Numbered from the stretch's first letter, positions 44,188-52,577 are shown. The stretch: DNA of 64,000 bases from Bacillus sp. Marseille-Q1617 (GCF_903645295.1 NZ_CAHJXM010000003.1:1-64000), one strand, 5' to 3'. Numbers and translations are program-made. Notes: generated from the letters alone by a model not told the origin.

Positions 44188-44595
44188 ATGGAGAATTTTT
44201 GGGAGAATGAATACATTCAAACGGCCGGGAATTATAGTGTTGTCATACTATGTCTCATCCTTTTCTTAACGGTATTCGAACTGGTCACTAAATATAAAAA
44301 TTGGGAAGAAATCAAAAAAGGCAACCTGGCCGTGGCAATGGCTACGGGAGGGAAAATATTCGGGATTGCGAATATTTTCCGGCATTCCATTCAGCAGCAT
44401 GAAACCATCCTCGCAACGATCGGATGGGGAGTCTTTGGTTTTTTCCTGCTGCTGATCGGCTATTTCATTTACGAGTTTTTAACCCCGAAGTTCAAAATAG
44501 ATGAAGAAATTGCAAATGATAATAGGGCGGTCGGATTCATTTCACTCGTCATTTCAGTCGGATTATCATTTGTCATAGGAGCAGGGATTTCTTAA
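44188..44595 (+). CDS. yshE: DUF350 family membrane protein YshE
   Basis: A 135-residue protein with four membrane segments and the DUF350 repeat layout. The segment GNLAVAMATGGKIFGIANIFRHSI lies between the first and third segments, and ANDNRAVGFISLVISVGLSFVIGAGIS at the C-terminus. AAGGGAGCGG precedes ATG 44188, 21 bases after mutS2. Function unknown. Confidence 0.88.
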   Translation: MENFWENEYIQTAGNYSVVILCLILFLTVFELVTKYKNWEEIKKGNLAVAMATGGKIFGIANIFRHSIQQHETILATIGWGVFGFFLLLIGYFIYEFLTPKFKIDEEIANDNRAVGFISLVISVGLSFVIGAGIS

Positions 44596-44606
44596 GGAGA
44601 GAAATT

Positions 44607-44690
44607 ATGGAAACATTAGCGAAAGTATTACTCGTTTTATGTGCAGGATTCATTCTGGTCGGTGTTATTTATATGGTGTTTTTTGCTTAG
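44607..44690 (+). CDS. 27-residue hydrophobic membrane peptide
   Basis: A very short ORF with a strong ribosome binding site (AAGGAGA at 44593-44599, 7 bases before ATG 44607) starting 11 bases after yshE. The peptide begins METLAKVLLVLC and ends GVIYMVFFA; almost the whole chain is one membrane segment. It is followed at once by a terminator, so it would be the last cistron of polX-mutS2-yshE. The binding site, spacing and composition support translation; function unknown. Confidence 0.6.
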   Translation: METLAKVLLVLCAGFILVGVIYMVFFA

Positions 44691-44693
44691 CAG

Positions 44694-44727
44694 GAGGGCT
44701 GTCTCGTTGGATGAGGCAGTCTTTTAA
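44694..44727 (+). terminator. polX-mutS2-yshE terminator
   Basis: GGGCTGTCTC-GTTGGAT-GAGGCAGTC followed by TTTTAA. Confidence 0.75.
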
Positions 44728-44740
44728 GTGCAGGCTTTTA

Positions 44741-45004
44741 TTACCGCTAATGATTTCCGTGCAAGACTTCGCTTTCCAAGGGTGACCCGTGAGCCTCCTC
44801 GTCGCTACGCTCCTGCGGGGTCTCACTTGTCCAGCTGCAGGGCTTAGAGGCACATGTCATAAGCCAAACCGACCAAGAAGGCAAAGAGCGCCTTCCAGGC
44901 CGATTTGACTTATGCCACCCACCTCTGAGCAAAGCCCTTCCGCTTTTCTAATTGGCCACTTCTCCCGCAGGAGTCTACGCCTTGCACTCCAATCAACCGC
45001 TGGA
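44741..45004 (-). repeat. Family 1 repeat, copy E, with nested module
   Basis: Outer repeat in reverse orientation (TTACCGCTAATGATTTCC ... CCAATCAACCGCTGG). The module at 44830-44945 begins CCAGCTGCAGGGCTTAGAG and ends CAAAGCCCTTCCG on the plus strand. Relative to the host this is the same module orientation as copy B and opposite to copy D. Part of the top stem (CTCCTGCGGGGTCTCAC) is kept beside the insert. Confidence 0.82.
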
Positions 45005-45045
45005 ACAAGCAAAAAACTAAACTCACATAAGAACAAAACAAATAA

Positions 45046-45090
45046 AAACCCCGAACTAATTTGAATCCTAGGATGTAAATTAGTTCGGGG
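45046..45090 (-). terminator. Terminator of the glucoamylase-like gene
   Basis: Minus strand CCCCGAACTAATTT ... AAATTAGTTCGGGG then TTTTTATTTG; a perfect 14-bp stem. Confidence 0.93.
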
Positions 45091-45124
45091 ATTACTTAGA
45101 CTCAAACACTTTTGTTCAATTACT

Positions 45125-46474
45125 TTATTGAATTGAAAAAACTTCCTTCTCAAGCAGCTCCTCAGGGTTCTTTCCAATTGGATCCTGATGGAAGTAATCG
45201 CGGATGACTCCGTCTTTTAGGTAGTTTGCGATTGAGACCATGATCATGCCTTGATCGAGAGCAAGGTAGGCTTTTGCGATTTCACCTGTTTCGACGTTGA
45301 CGGAATCATAGAAACCGTATTTTCCGTAAGTATTCATTTCTTTTAGCGCTTTGATGTTTTTCCGCACTTCATCCGGAGCATAATCTAGAGCCAGGAATGT
45401 TGCATGAGCTGTGACGGTTGATTTGTCAGCATATCCGGAAGTACCAAGCGGCGTAGCGGCAAATTCGCTGTAGCCGTCCGGAGTGGCAGCTGGTGAGAAC
45501 CCCCATGCTTTGTACCCTTTATCTTTGGCATACTGGATCTGAAGTTCGACGTGGCGTTGATTATTCAGCCCCAGAGCCTGTTTGCCCAGTTCTTTTTCTT
45601 TTAATACGATGCCCGGCATCAACCCTTCGAACATACTTCCTCCCCAGCTAGGAACGAATTTCACACCATTGTATTCATAGTGGCCTTCAAAGACGGAAAC
45701 TCCATCATATTCAACATACTCACCCTCTGGGACTTGAGCCTGCCAGTCCCATGTCTCTGGCATTGTGCGATACATTTTCCACCAGTGTTCGCTTGGGACA
45801 TCGCCTTTACCGATTGAAATATAACTTGCCACACGTGGTTCTGTATAGAGGAGACCATAATGATGATCAGTCAATTTTCCCTGCACCGCATCATATCCTC
45901 CGCGGAATTGCCCGACTTCAGGATCATAAAGGGTGCTGTAATCCATATTCTCAACCAATTCGCTTGTCTGGTCATTCAATTCATCATATGCCTGTCCGAC
46001 TACGATCAAGCCTGCAGACAGCCATCCATTATCGACCTGGGAGATGAATTGTCCCCAATCAGTTTTCAGGGAACCGTCTTCAGTATAGTACCAGTTATAA
46101 AATAAGCCGTTCCATTTTTTCAATGATTCCAGTGTTTTTAACGTAACCTGGATGCGGTCGACCGCTTCTTCTTTAGAAATGATCCCCATCTCCTGGGCAG
46201 ATACCGTACTCATCATGTACATACCGATATTTGTCGGTGAGGTATGTGCTGCATTTTTCTTACCTTCTTCGGTGTAGCGGGTTTCATCGAACGTAAGACC
46301 GGTATCTGGATCTGTGTGGTCCTCATAAAATGTATATGTTTTCTTTGCAATCGCTTTCAACTCTGCCCGCAGAGCAATATCCTTGCCATCTACTCCTTGT
46401 GCTGAGACAGCAGGGGTGTACAGGAGACTCGTTATCAGACATAAAACAGTGAACAGACTAATTTTCCTTTTCAA
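45125..46474 (-). CDS. Secreted glucoamylase-like (glycoamylase domain) protein
   Basis: A 449-residue protein with a signal peptide (basic KRK, then hydrophobic residues 5-19; likely cleavage after TPAVSA-Q). The mature part has an (alpha/alpha)-barrel layout. The SPTNIGMYMMSTVSAQEMG segment near residues 79-97, VDNGWLSAGLIVVGQA and SWGGSMFEGLMPGIVL match the glycoamylase-like (PF10091) group, some of which are beta-1,2-glucanases (GH144). The substrate is unknown. The start is TTG at 46474 behind AAAGGGG. It is an outlier among housekeeping genes: own terminator, repeat on one side, LacI-type palindrome on the other. Confidence 0.8.
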   Translation of the reverse strand: MKRKISLFTVLCLITSLLYTPAVSAQGVDGKDIALRAELKAIAKKTYTFYEDHTDPDTGLTFDETRYTEEGKKNAAHTSPTNIGMYMMSTVSAQEMGIISKEEAVDRIQVTLKTLESLKKWNGLFYNWYYTEDGSLKTDWGQFISQVDNGWLSAGLIVVGQAYDELNDQTSELVENMDYSTLYDPEVGQFRGGYDAVQGKLTDHHYGLLYTEPRVASYISIGKGDVPSEHWWKMYRTMPETWDWQAQVPEGEYVEYDGVSVFEGHYEYNGVKFVPSWGGSMFEGLMPGIVLKEKELGKQALGLNNQRHVELQIQYAKDKGYKAWGFSPAATPDGYSEFAATPLGTSGYADKSTVTAHATFLALDYAPDEVRKNIKALKEMNTYGKYGFYDSVNVETGEIAKAYLALDQGMIMVSIANYLKDGVIRDYFHQDPIGKNPEELLEKEVFSIQ

Positions 46475-46502
46475 ACTTCATACCCCTTTCAGAATTGGAA
46501 TC

Positions 46503-46512
46503 GAAACGTTTC
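46503..46512. promoter_or_regulatory. LacI/GalR-type palindrome upstream of the glucoamylase-like gene
   Basis: GAAACGTTTC, a perfect 10-bp palindrome extended as CGAAACGTTTCA, lies about 28 bp before the start codon. The AACGTT core is typical of LacI-family operators. It does not fit the CcpA cre spacing well. Confidence 0.4.
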
Positions 46513-46748
46513 ACCAACAGTGTAACATGTTTATCCTCAAAAAAAAGCCGATTTCTAAATATTCGGTCATATGGTACAGGAACCTGCAGTTTGGTAGGTA
46601 ATTAGGCAGGGGGAATGATAAAATGCGTGCCAGGCATGTGGGAAAAGCCCTTCATCATATCTTTAAATGAAAGGAACTTTTCAAAACTTGTCCTTACATC
46701 CTCTAACCATTGAGTAGTAATTAAGTCGTGGTTGAAAGGTAATTCAAA

Positions 46749-46806
46749 TTGTAACTGTTGTCCCCTTATATTATAATAGTAAAAAGAACTAAATTTTCTA
46801 AAAATT
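46749..46806 (+). promoter_or_regulatory. lcfA promoter with CodY-like site
   Basis: TTGTAA at 46749-46754, 17 bp, TATAAT at 46772-46777. AATTTTCTAAAAATT (46792-46806) differs from the CodY consensus AATTTTCWGAAAATT at one base and lies between the -10 and the ribosome binding site. AT-rich DNA makes chance matches possible. No FadR box is seen here. The rest of the 350-bp gap (46515-46748) shows nothing I can assign. Confidence 0.55.
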
Positions 46807-46824
46807 CTGGAGGAGGGATTACAA

Positions 46825-48519
46825 ATGACTAAACCTTGGCTTACAGAGTACCCTGATGAAATTCCCGGTGAATTGAATTTGCCGGAAAAGCCATTGCATT
46901 CTTTTTTGACTGAGGCCGCAGGGCTTTATGAATCCAAACCGGCCATCCATTTCATGGGGAAAGAATTGACGTACCGGGAAGTTTACGAATCGGCATTGAA
47001 GTTTGGCAATTACTTGAGAAAACTGGGAATTGAAAGGGGGGACCGGGTCGCGATCATGCTTCCGAATACACCTCAATCAGTCATCGCATATTACGGTGTC
47101 CTTTATGCAGGGGGAGTGGTGGTGCAAACCAATCCGCTGTATACGGAAAGGGAAATAGAATATCAAATGAAGGATTCGGGTGCTAAAGCGATCCTCACAT
47201 TGGACATTCTTTATCCGAGGGTATCAAAGGTCATGAAAGAAACAGATCTTGAGCACATTATTGTAACCGCTATCAAAGAATATCTTCCATTCCCTAAAAA
47301 TATGATTTACCCATTCATTCAAAAGAAGCAGTACGGAATCGTCGTTAAAGTGGAACCGTCCGAGCAGAATCATTTATTTCCGGACATCATGGCTTCTTCT
47401 TCATCTGAACCGATTCCGGGTGAATTTGATTTTGAGAATGATATAGCCCTTCTGCAATACACGGGAGGAACAACAGGATTTCCAAAAGGGGTCATGCTCA
47501 CCCATAAAAACCTCGTGGCAAACGCTGCGATGTGTGATGCATGGCTGTATAAGTGTAAAAAAGGCGAAGAGAAAATCCTCGGCATCCTTCCTTTCTTCCA
47601 TGTGTACGGAATGACAGCCGTAATGATTCTATCCATCATGCAGGGATATAAAATGATATTGCTGCCGAAATTCGATGTTGAAACGACATTAAAAACAATT
47701 CAAAAACAGAAACCCACACTGTTCCCGGGTGCCCCGACGATTTACATCGGTATCTTGAATCATCCAGAACTGAAAAAATATGATCTGTCATCCATTGATT
47801 CATGTCTCAGCGGCAGTGCCCCACTTCCAGTAGAGGTGCAGCAGAAGTTTGAAGAAGTCACCGGAGGGAAACTGGTGGAAGGGTACGGTTTGACTGAATC
47901 CTCACCTGTCACTCACGCAAACTTTCTTTGGGATAAAGAAAGAATCAAAGGAAGCATCGGACTGCCATGGCCGAGTACTGACAGTGCAGTTTTCTCGCTT
48001 GAAACAGGCGAACCACTGCCCCCAAATGAGATAGGTGAGATCGTTGTAAAAGGTCCGCAAGTGATGAAAGGATATTGGAACCGTCCCGAAGAAACCGAGC
48101 AGACGTTAAAAGACGGCTGGCTATTGACCGGGGATCTTGGGTATATGGATGAAAGAGGGTATTTCTACGTCGTGGACCGTAAAAAAGATATGATCATAGC
48201 AGGAGGCTTTAATATCTATCCGAGGGAAATAGAAGAAGTTCTATATGAACATCCGGCCATTCAAGAAGTGGTGGCAGCGGGAGTTCCTGACCCATACCGG
48301 GGAGAAACGGTCAAAGCTTATGTGGTGCTTAAAGAAGGGGAGACCCTCACAGAAAAAGAGCTGGATGAGTTTTCAAGGAAATATCTAGCAGCTTATAAAG
48401 TACCAAGGATCTATGAATTCAGAAAAGAACTACCTAAAACCGCGGTCGGAAAAATCTTGCGAAGAGCGCTTGTTGATGAAGAACGGAAAAAGATAGAAGA
48501 AGAACAGAAATTAAGTTAA
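46825..48519 (+). CDS. lcfA: Long-chain fatty acid-CoA ligase
   Basis: LcfA (564 residues) activates long-chain fatty acids to acyl-CoA with ATP. The AMP-binding P-loop is LLQYTGGTTGFPKGVMLTH. Other adenylate-family motifs are LVEGYGLTESSP, GWLLTGDLGYMDERGYFYVVDRKKDMI and the catalytic lysine region PKTAVGKILRR near the C-terminus. ATG 46825 follows GGAGGAGGG. It heads the beta-oxidation cluster lcfA-fadR-fadB-etfB-etfA as in B. subtilis. Confidence 0.95.
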   Translation: MTKPWLTEYPDEIPGELNLPEKPLHSFLTEAAGLYESKPAIHFMGKELTYREVYESALKFGNYLRKLGIERGDRVAIMLPNTPQSVIAYYGVLYAGGVVVQTNPLYTEREIEYQMKDSGAKAILTLDILYPRVSKVMKETDLEHIIVTAIKEYLPFPKNMIYPFIQKKQYGIVVKVEPSEQNHLFPDIMASSSSEPIPGEFDFENDIALLQYTGGTTGFPKGVMLTHKNLVANAAMCDAWLYKCKKGEEKILGILPFFHVYGMTAVMILSIMQGYKMILLPKFDVETTLKTIQKQKPTLFPGAPTIYIGILNHPELKKYDLSSIDSCLSGSAPLPVEVQQKFEEVTGGKLVEGYGLTESSPVTHANFLWDKERIKGSIGLPWPSTDSAVFSLETGEPLPPNEIGEIVVKGPQVMKGYWNRPEETEQTLKDGWLLTGDLGYMDERGYFYVVDRKKDMIIAGGFNIYPREIEEVLYEHPAIQEVVAAGVPDPYRGETVKAYVVLKEGETLTEKELDEFSRKYLAAYKVPRIYEFRKELPKTAVGKILRRALVDEERKKIEEEQKLS

Positions 48520-48529
48520 TATTAAATAG

Positions 48530-48563
48530 GGAATCTTCAAATAGATTCGCTTTCTTTTTTAAC
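48530..48563 (+). terminator. Weak hairpin after lcfA
   Basis: GGGAATCT-TCAAAT-AGATTC followed by GCTTTCTTTTTT. The stem is short; partial read-through into fadR is likely. Confidence 0.5.
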
Positions 48564-48584
48564 AGAATTGGACAAGGGTCCTTC

Positions 48585-48638
48585 TTGACAATTAAACTCA
48601 ACCATTTTATTATAAAAATATGAATGACCATTCATTCA
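48585..48638 (+). promoter_or_regulatory. fadR promoter with FadR box
   Basis: Consensus TTGACA at 48585-48590, 17 bp, TATTAT at 48608-48613. The expected start point runs straight into TGAATGACCATTCATTCA (48621-48638), which matches the B. subtilis FadR operator TGAATGAMTANTCATTCA at 17 of 18 positions. FadR would therefore repress its own gene and fadB-etfBA. Confidence 0.85.
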
Positions 48639-48665
48639 TATTTCAATAAGGCAGGTCAACTATCT

Positions 48666-49253
48666 ATGAAACGAAATAAACCGAAATACAAACAAATCAT
48701 TGATGCTGCCGTCGTCGTTATAGCGGAAAATGGATATCATCAGGCGCAAGTTTCGAAGATAGCCAAACAAGCCGGCGTCGCCGATGGCACCATTTATCTT
48801 TATTTTAAAAACAAGGAAGACATTCTGATTTCTTTATTCAGGGAGAAGATGTCCATCTTCGTTGAAAAAATTGAAGAAGTTATAGCAGGAAAACAGACGG
48901 TTTCAGAGAAGTTATATGTGATGGTGGAAAATCACTGTAAGCTTCTATCAGAAGATCATCATTTAGCCATTGTCACGCAGCTCGAGCTCCGCCAGTCCAA
49001 TAAAGATATCCGGGTGAAAATCAACGATGTGTTAAAAGGATATCTTCAATTGGTTGATAAAATCCTGATTAGCGGAATTGAGGCAGGTGAGCTTCCCGAA
49101 GACCTCGAAGTGCGGCTTGCCCGTCAAATGATCTTTGGGACACTGGACGAAGTGGTCACAACCTGGGTAATGAATGATCAAAAATATGATATAGTGGCTC
49201 AAGTCCCTGCTATACACAAGCTATTACTTCATGGATGTGGCGGCAGGAACTAA
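48666..49253 (+). CDS. fadR: FadR, TetR-type repressor of fatty acid degradation
   Basis: FadR (195 residues; ysiA) represses beta-oxidation genes and is released by long-chain acyl-CoA. The TetR helix-turn-helix is at about residues 28-50 (VSKIAKQAGVADGTIYLYFKNKEDIL); the remainder is the all-helical ligand domain. ATG 48666 is chosen over an in-frame ATG at 48624, which lies within the operator region; AAGGCAGG is upstream. fadB follows 21 bases downstream. Confidence 0.95.
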   Translation: MKRNKPKYKQIIDAAVVVIAENGYHQAQVSKIAKQAGVADGTIYLYFKNKEDILISLFREKMSIFVEKIEEVIAGKQTVSEKLYVMVENHCKLLSEDHHLAIVTQLELRQSNKDIRVKINDVLKGYLQLVDKILISGIEAGELPEDLEVRLARQMIFGTLDEVVTTWVMNDQKYDIVAQVPAIHKLLLHGCGGRN

Positions 49254-49274
49254 ACACGTTTAGGGGGATGAGAG

Positions 49275-50045
49275 ATGGAAAATTTATCATTGACATTAGA
49301 AGGAAGGGTAGCGCATGTTACCATTCAAAGGCCGCCTGCGAATGCACTGGCAAGCGGTCTGATAAGAGAAATCGATGCCATCCTTGACGAACTTGAAGGA
49401 AATCCGGAAGTCCGGGTCATCCTGCTGAAAGGCGAAGGCCGATTCTTCTCTGCCGGAGCGGATATAAAAGAATTCACAACGATTGAAACAGGAGAAGAAT
49501 TTTCTCAGCTTGCCAAAAAAGGACAAGATGTTTTCGAGCGGATGGAAAACTTCTCGAAACCTATCATCGCAGCCATTCACGGTGCTGCATTGGGAGGCGG
49601 CCTGGAGCTCGCGATGGGCTGTCATATCCGGCTTGTCACAGAGAACGCAAAACTTGGCCTTCCAGAACTGCAATTAGGACTTGTCCCTGGTTTTGCAGGA
49701 TCGCAGCGTCTTCCTAAACTTGTCGGCAGGGCAAAAGCAGCAGAAATGCTTTTGACGAGTGAACCGATCAGCGGTACGGAAGCAGTCCAGTGGGGACTTG
49801 CCAACAAAGCATACAAGGAAGACGAATTATTCGCCAAGGCGGAAGAAATGGCGAATCAAATCGCTAAGAAGAGCCCTGGCGCCATGAAAGCTGCAATCGA
49901 GCTGCTGAGCTATACAAAAGATGACAGATTCTATGAAGGGGTCATGAGGGAATCCGACCTTTTCGGAGATGTCTTTGTGTCCGATGACGCCAAAGAAGGT
50001 ATTTCCGCTTTCATAGAAAAGAGAGAACCTGATTTTAAAGGGTAG
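49275..50045 (+). CDS. fadB: Enoyl-CoA hydratase FadB
   Basis: An enoyl-CoA hydratase/isomerase (256 residues; ysiB) hydrating trans-2-enoyl-CoA in beta-oxidation. The crotonase-fold signatures are FSAGADIKEF (oxyanion hole) and IHGAALGGGLELAMGCHIRL with the catalytic Glu region LPELQLGLVPGFAG. GGGGGATG lies upstream of ATG 49275. It is separated from etfB by 143 bases that contain a cre site. Confidence 0.94.
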   Translation: MENLSLTLEGRVAHVTIQRPPANALASGLIREIDAILDELEGNPEVRVILLKGEGRFFSAGADIKEFTTIETGEEFSQLAKKGQDVFERMENFSKPIIAAIHGAALGGGLELAMGCHIRLVTENAKLGLPELQLGLVPGFAGSQRLPKLVGRAKAAEMLLTSEPISGTEAVQWGLANKAYKEDELFAKAEEMANQIAKKSPGAMKAAIELLSYTKDDRFYEGVMRESDLFGDVFVSDDAKEGISAFIEKREPDFKG

Positions 50046-50077
50046 TAAACATTCTATTAATATAGTAAAATCAAGAT

Positions 50078-50118
50078 AAGGGCAGTGTGAAAACGTTATC
50101 ATTTTATGCACTGCCCCT
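50078..50118 (+). promoter_or_regulatory. Perfect cre site within a hairpin between fadB and etfB
   Basis: TGAAAACGTTATCA (50088-50101) fits the CcpA consensus TGWAANCGNTNWCA at every defined position. It is framed by AAGGGCAGTG (50078-50087) and CACTGCCCCTT (50109-50119), which form an 8-10-bp stem with the cre in the loop. As a DNA site it could block elongation into etfBA. Catabolite repression of the FadR regulon through CcpA is known in B. subtilis. Confidence 0.75.
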
Positions 50119-50188
50119 TCAAAAGGGTTAAATTTTCAAAATCTTTTTAAGGGAAAGAATGTTTTCAATTATTAGGAGGGACTTAGGA

Positions 50189-50962
50189 ATGAACATCTAT
50201 GTACTTTTGAAAAGAACGTTTGATACTGAGGAGAAAATTTCGATCCAAAACGGTCAAATCGCAGAAGATGGGGCTGAATTTATTATAAATCCATACGATG
50301 AGTATGCGGTCGAGGAAGCCATTCAAGTCCGCGATGCCCATGGCGGGGAAGTGACAGTCGTGACTGTCGGCGGAGAAGAAAGTGAAAAGCAATTAAGAAC
50401 AGCTTTGGCAATGGGAGCAGATAAAGCTGTGTTGATCAATACAGAAGATGATCTTGATTATGGAGATCAATTCACAACTGCATCGGTTCTATCTCAATAC
50501 TTAAAAGAACAGGAAGCAGACCTGATTCTTGCCGGAAACGTAGCAATCGACGGAGGATCCGGTCAGGTTGGACCACGCGTGGCGGAACAATTGGATATTC
50601 CATATGTTACAACGATTACAAAACTTGAAATCGATGGTGAAACGGTAACGGTCACACGTGATGTAGAAGGTGACTCTGAAGTAATCGAAACTTCACTGCC
50701 TTTATTGGTGACAGCTCAGCAAGGGTTGAATGAGCCTCGTTATCCATCTCTTCCTGGAATCATGAAGGCAAAGAAGAAGCCTCTTGAAGAATTAGAACTT
50801 GATGATTTAGATCTGGATGAAGATGATGTAGAAGCGAAGACAAAGACGATCGAAATCTACTTACCGCCTAAGAAGGAAGCAGGAAAAGTATTAGAAGGCG
50901 AGCTGGATGCACAGGTTTCAGAGCTTGTACAGCTTCTTCGCAACGAAGCGAAAGTAGTATAA
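50189..50962 (+). CDS. etfB: Electron transfer flavoprotein beta subunit
   Basis: EtfB (257 residues) forms a heterodimer with EtfA that takes electrons from acyl-CoA dehydrogenases. The AMP-binding segment VTVGGEESEKQLRTALAMGADKAVLI and the DLILAGNVAIDGGSGQVGPRVAEQL motif are present, as is the C-terminal recognition region with LPGIMKAKKKPLEEL. ATG 50189 with AGGAGGG upstream is preferred to an in-frame ATG at 50159. Confidence 0.96.
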   Translation: MNIYVLLKRTFDTEEKISIQNGQIAEDGAEFIINPYDEYAVEEAIQVRDAHGGEVTVVTVGGEESEKQLRTALAMGADKAVLINTEDDLDYGDQFTTASVLSQYLKEQEADLILAGNVAIDGGSGQVGPRVAEQLDIPYVTTITKLEIDGETVTVTRDVEGDSEVIETSLPLLVTAQQGLNEPRYPSLPGIMKAKKKPLEELELDDLDLDEDDVEAKTKTIEIYLPPKKEAGKVLEGELDAQVSELVQLLRNEAKVV

Positions 50963-51026
50963 TTCCGGATCAAGTCTTTAGTAACGTATCTAATCACAAT
51001 CAACTAACACTCAGGGGGTATTTAAC

Positions 51027-52007
51027 ATGGCAAGAAAAGTATTGGTACTAGGAGAAGTCAGAGACGGGTCATTGCGTAATGTATCTTTTGAAGCGATTGC
51101 TGCAGGGAAAACAGTTGCAGAAGGCGGCGAAGTCATCGCAGTATTAGCCGGCAAAAGTGTAAGCGCTTTAGGACAGGAAATGATCCAATACGGTGCAGAT
51201 AAAGTCATCGTTGTTGAAAACGATAAGCTTGAACAATATACTTCGGATGGATATTCACAGGCATTGCTGGCCGTCATCGAGCAGGAGAAGCCGGAAGGAA
51301 TCATCTTCGGTCACACTGCATTAGGTAAGGATCTGTCACCAAAGCTTGCGAGCAAACTGAGCACAGGACTGATTTCGGATGCGACTCACCTGGAAGAAGC
51401 GGGTGGAAACCTTGTCTTCACACGTCCGATCTACTCCGGAAAAGCATTTGAAAAGAAAATCGTAACAGACGGTTTGATCTTTGCTACAATCCGTCCAAAC
51501 AATATTGAACCTTTGGCAAAAGATGAATCCCGCTCAGGAGACGTTTCCTCTTTGTCTGTTGATGTCAAAGACTTACGTACGATCATCAAGGAAGTCGTGC
51601 GTAAAGCAAGTGAAGGGGTAGATTTATCCGAAGCGAAAGTCATCATTGCGGGCGGACGCGGAGTTAAAAGTGAAGACGGATTTGAGCCGCTGAAAGAATT
51701 GGCTGACGTCCTTGGAGGAGCTGTAGGTGCTTCACGCGGTGCCTGCGACGCGGATTACTGTGACTACTCTTTACAGATCGGTCAGACTGGTAAGGTTGTC
51801 ACTCCTGACTTATACATCGCATGCGGAATTTCTGGAGCTATCCAGCATCTCGCAGGTATGTCCAACTCTAAAGTGATCGTGGCCATCAATAAAGATCCCG
51901 AAGCAAACATCTTCAATGTTGCTGATTACGGAATTGTCGGTGACCTATTCGAAGTCGTTCCGATGCTGACAGAAGAATTCAAGAAGCTTAAAGTCGCTTC
52001 ATCTTAA
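51027..52007 (+). CDS. etfA: Electron transfer flavoprotein alpha subunit
   Basis: EtfA (326 residues) carries FAD. The C-terminal FAD domain has the signature [45 protein letters not shown]; the loop segment [36 protein letters not shown] is also conserved. It follows etfB by 64 bases, with AGGGGG before ATG 51027. Last gene of the fatty-acid cluster, with a terminator after it. Confidence 0.97.
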   Translation: MARKVLVLGEVRDGSLRNVSFEAIAAGKTVAEGGEVIAVLAGKSVSALGQEMIQYGADKVIVVENDKLEQYTSDGYSQALLAVIEQEKPEGIIFGHTALGKDLSPKLASKLSTGLISDATHLEEAGGNLVFTRPIYSGKAFEKKIVTDGLIFATIRPNNIEPLAKDESRSGDVSSLSVDVKDLRTIIKEVVRKASEGVDLSEAKVIIAGGRGVKSEDGFEPLKELADVLGGAVGASRGACDADYCDYSLQIGQTGKVVTPDLYIACGISGAIQHLAGMSNSKVIVAINKDPEANIFNVADYGIVGDLFEVVPMLTEEFKKLKVASS

Positions 52008-52057
52008 TCGATTCGTTTAAAAAGCAGATGAACGGGTAATTGAATACTATAAGAATA

Positions 52058-52097
52058 AAATAAGGGCGTAGCCAAAATGGTTACTCCTTATTTTTTT
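52058..52097 (+). terminator. etfA terminator
   Basis: AATAAGG-GC-GTAGCC-AAAAT-GGTTAC-TC-CTTATTTTTTT. Confidence 0.88.
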
Positions 52098-52160
52098 GAA
52101 GGTTTGAATAGAACGTAAACGGAAGGGTATATTACCTACGAGCAGATTTATAGCATAGCA

Positions 52161-52190
52161 TTGTTATCGGTGATATACTTACGCTATATT
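52161..52190 (+). promoter_or_regulatory. Likely trxA promoter
   Basis: TTGTTA at 52161-52166, 18 bp, TATATT at 52185-52190. Confidence 0.5.
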
Positions 52191-52215
52191 CATTGAAATT
52201 AGGAGGCATATACTT

Positions 52216-52530
52216 ATGGCAATTACAAACGCGACAGACCAAAATTTCGTAAGTGAAACGGACTCTGGACTAGTATTGGCAGATTTCTGGGCACCTTGGT
52301 GCGGACCATGCAAAATGATCGCTCCGGTATTAGAAGAGCTTGACAGTGAAATGGGCGACAAAGTAAAAATCGTCAAAGTTGATGTAGATGAAAACCAAGA
52401 AACAGCTGGAAAATATGGTGTAATGAGCATTCCGACACTAGTTGTCCTTAAAGACGGAGAAGTAGTGGATAAAGTAATCGGATTCCAGCCGAAAGAAGCA
52501 CTTGCTGAATTATTAAATAAACATGCTTAA
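52216..52530 (+). CDS. trxA: Thioredoxin
   Basis: Thioredoxin (104 residues), the general disulfide reductant. The active site WCGPC lies at residues 28-32 with the preceding ADFWAP; the cis-proline is in MSIPTLVVL. AGGAGG precedes ATG 52216. It has its own promoter and terminator between etfA and uvrC. Confidence 0.97.
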   Translation: MAITNATDQNFVSETDSGLVLADFWAPWCGPCKMIAPVLEELDSEMGDKVKIVKVDVDENQETAGKYGVMSIPTLVVLKDGEVVDKVIGFQPKEALAELLNKHA

Positions 52531-52548
52531 TGTGAATTAATCGATTAT

Positions 52549-52577
52549 AAAGCCGAGGCATGGTGCCTCGGCTTTTC
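52549..52577 (+). terminator. trxA terminator
   Basis: AAAGCCGAGGCA-TGG-TGCCTCGGCTTTTC. Confidence 0.93.

Noticed and set aside
52098..52130. Sigma-B promoter for trxA
   Set aside because: GTTTGA and GGGTAT are present but 17 bp apart, too far for sigma-B spacing.
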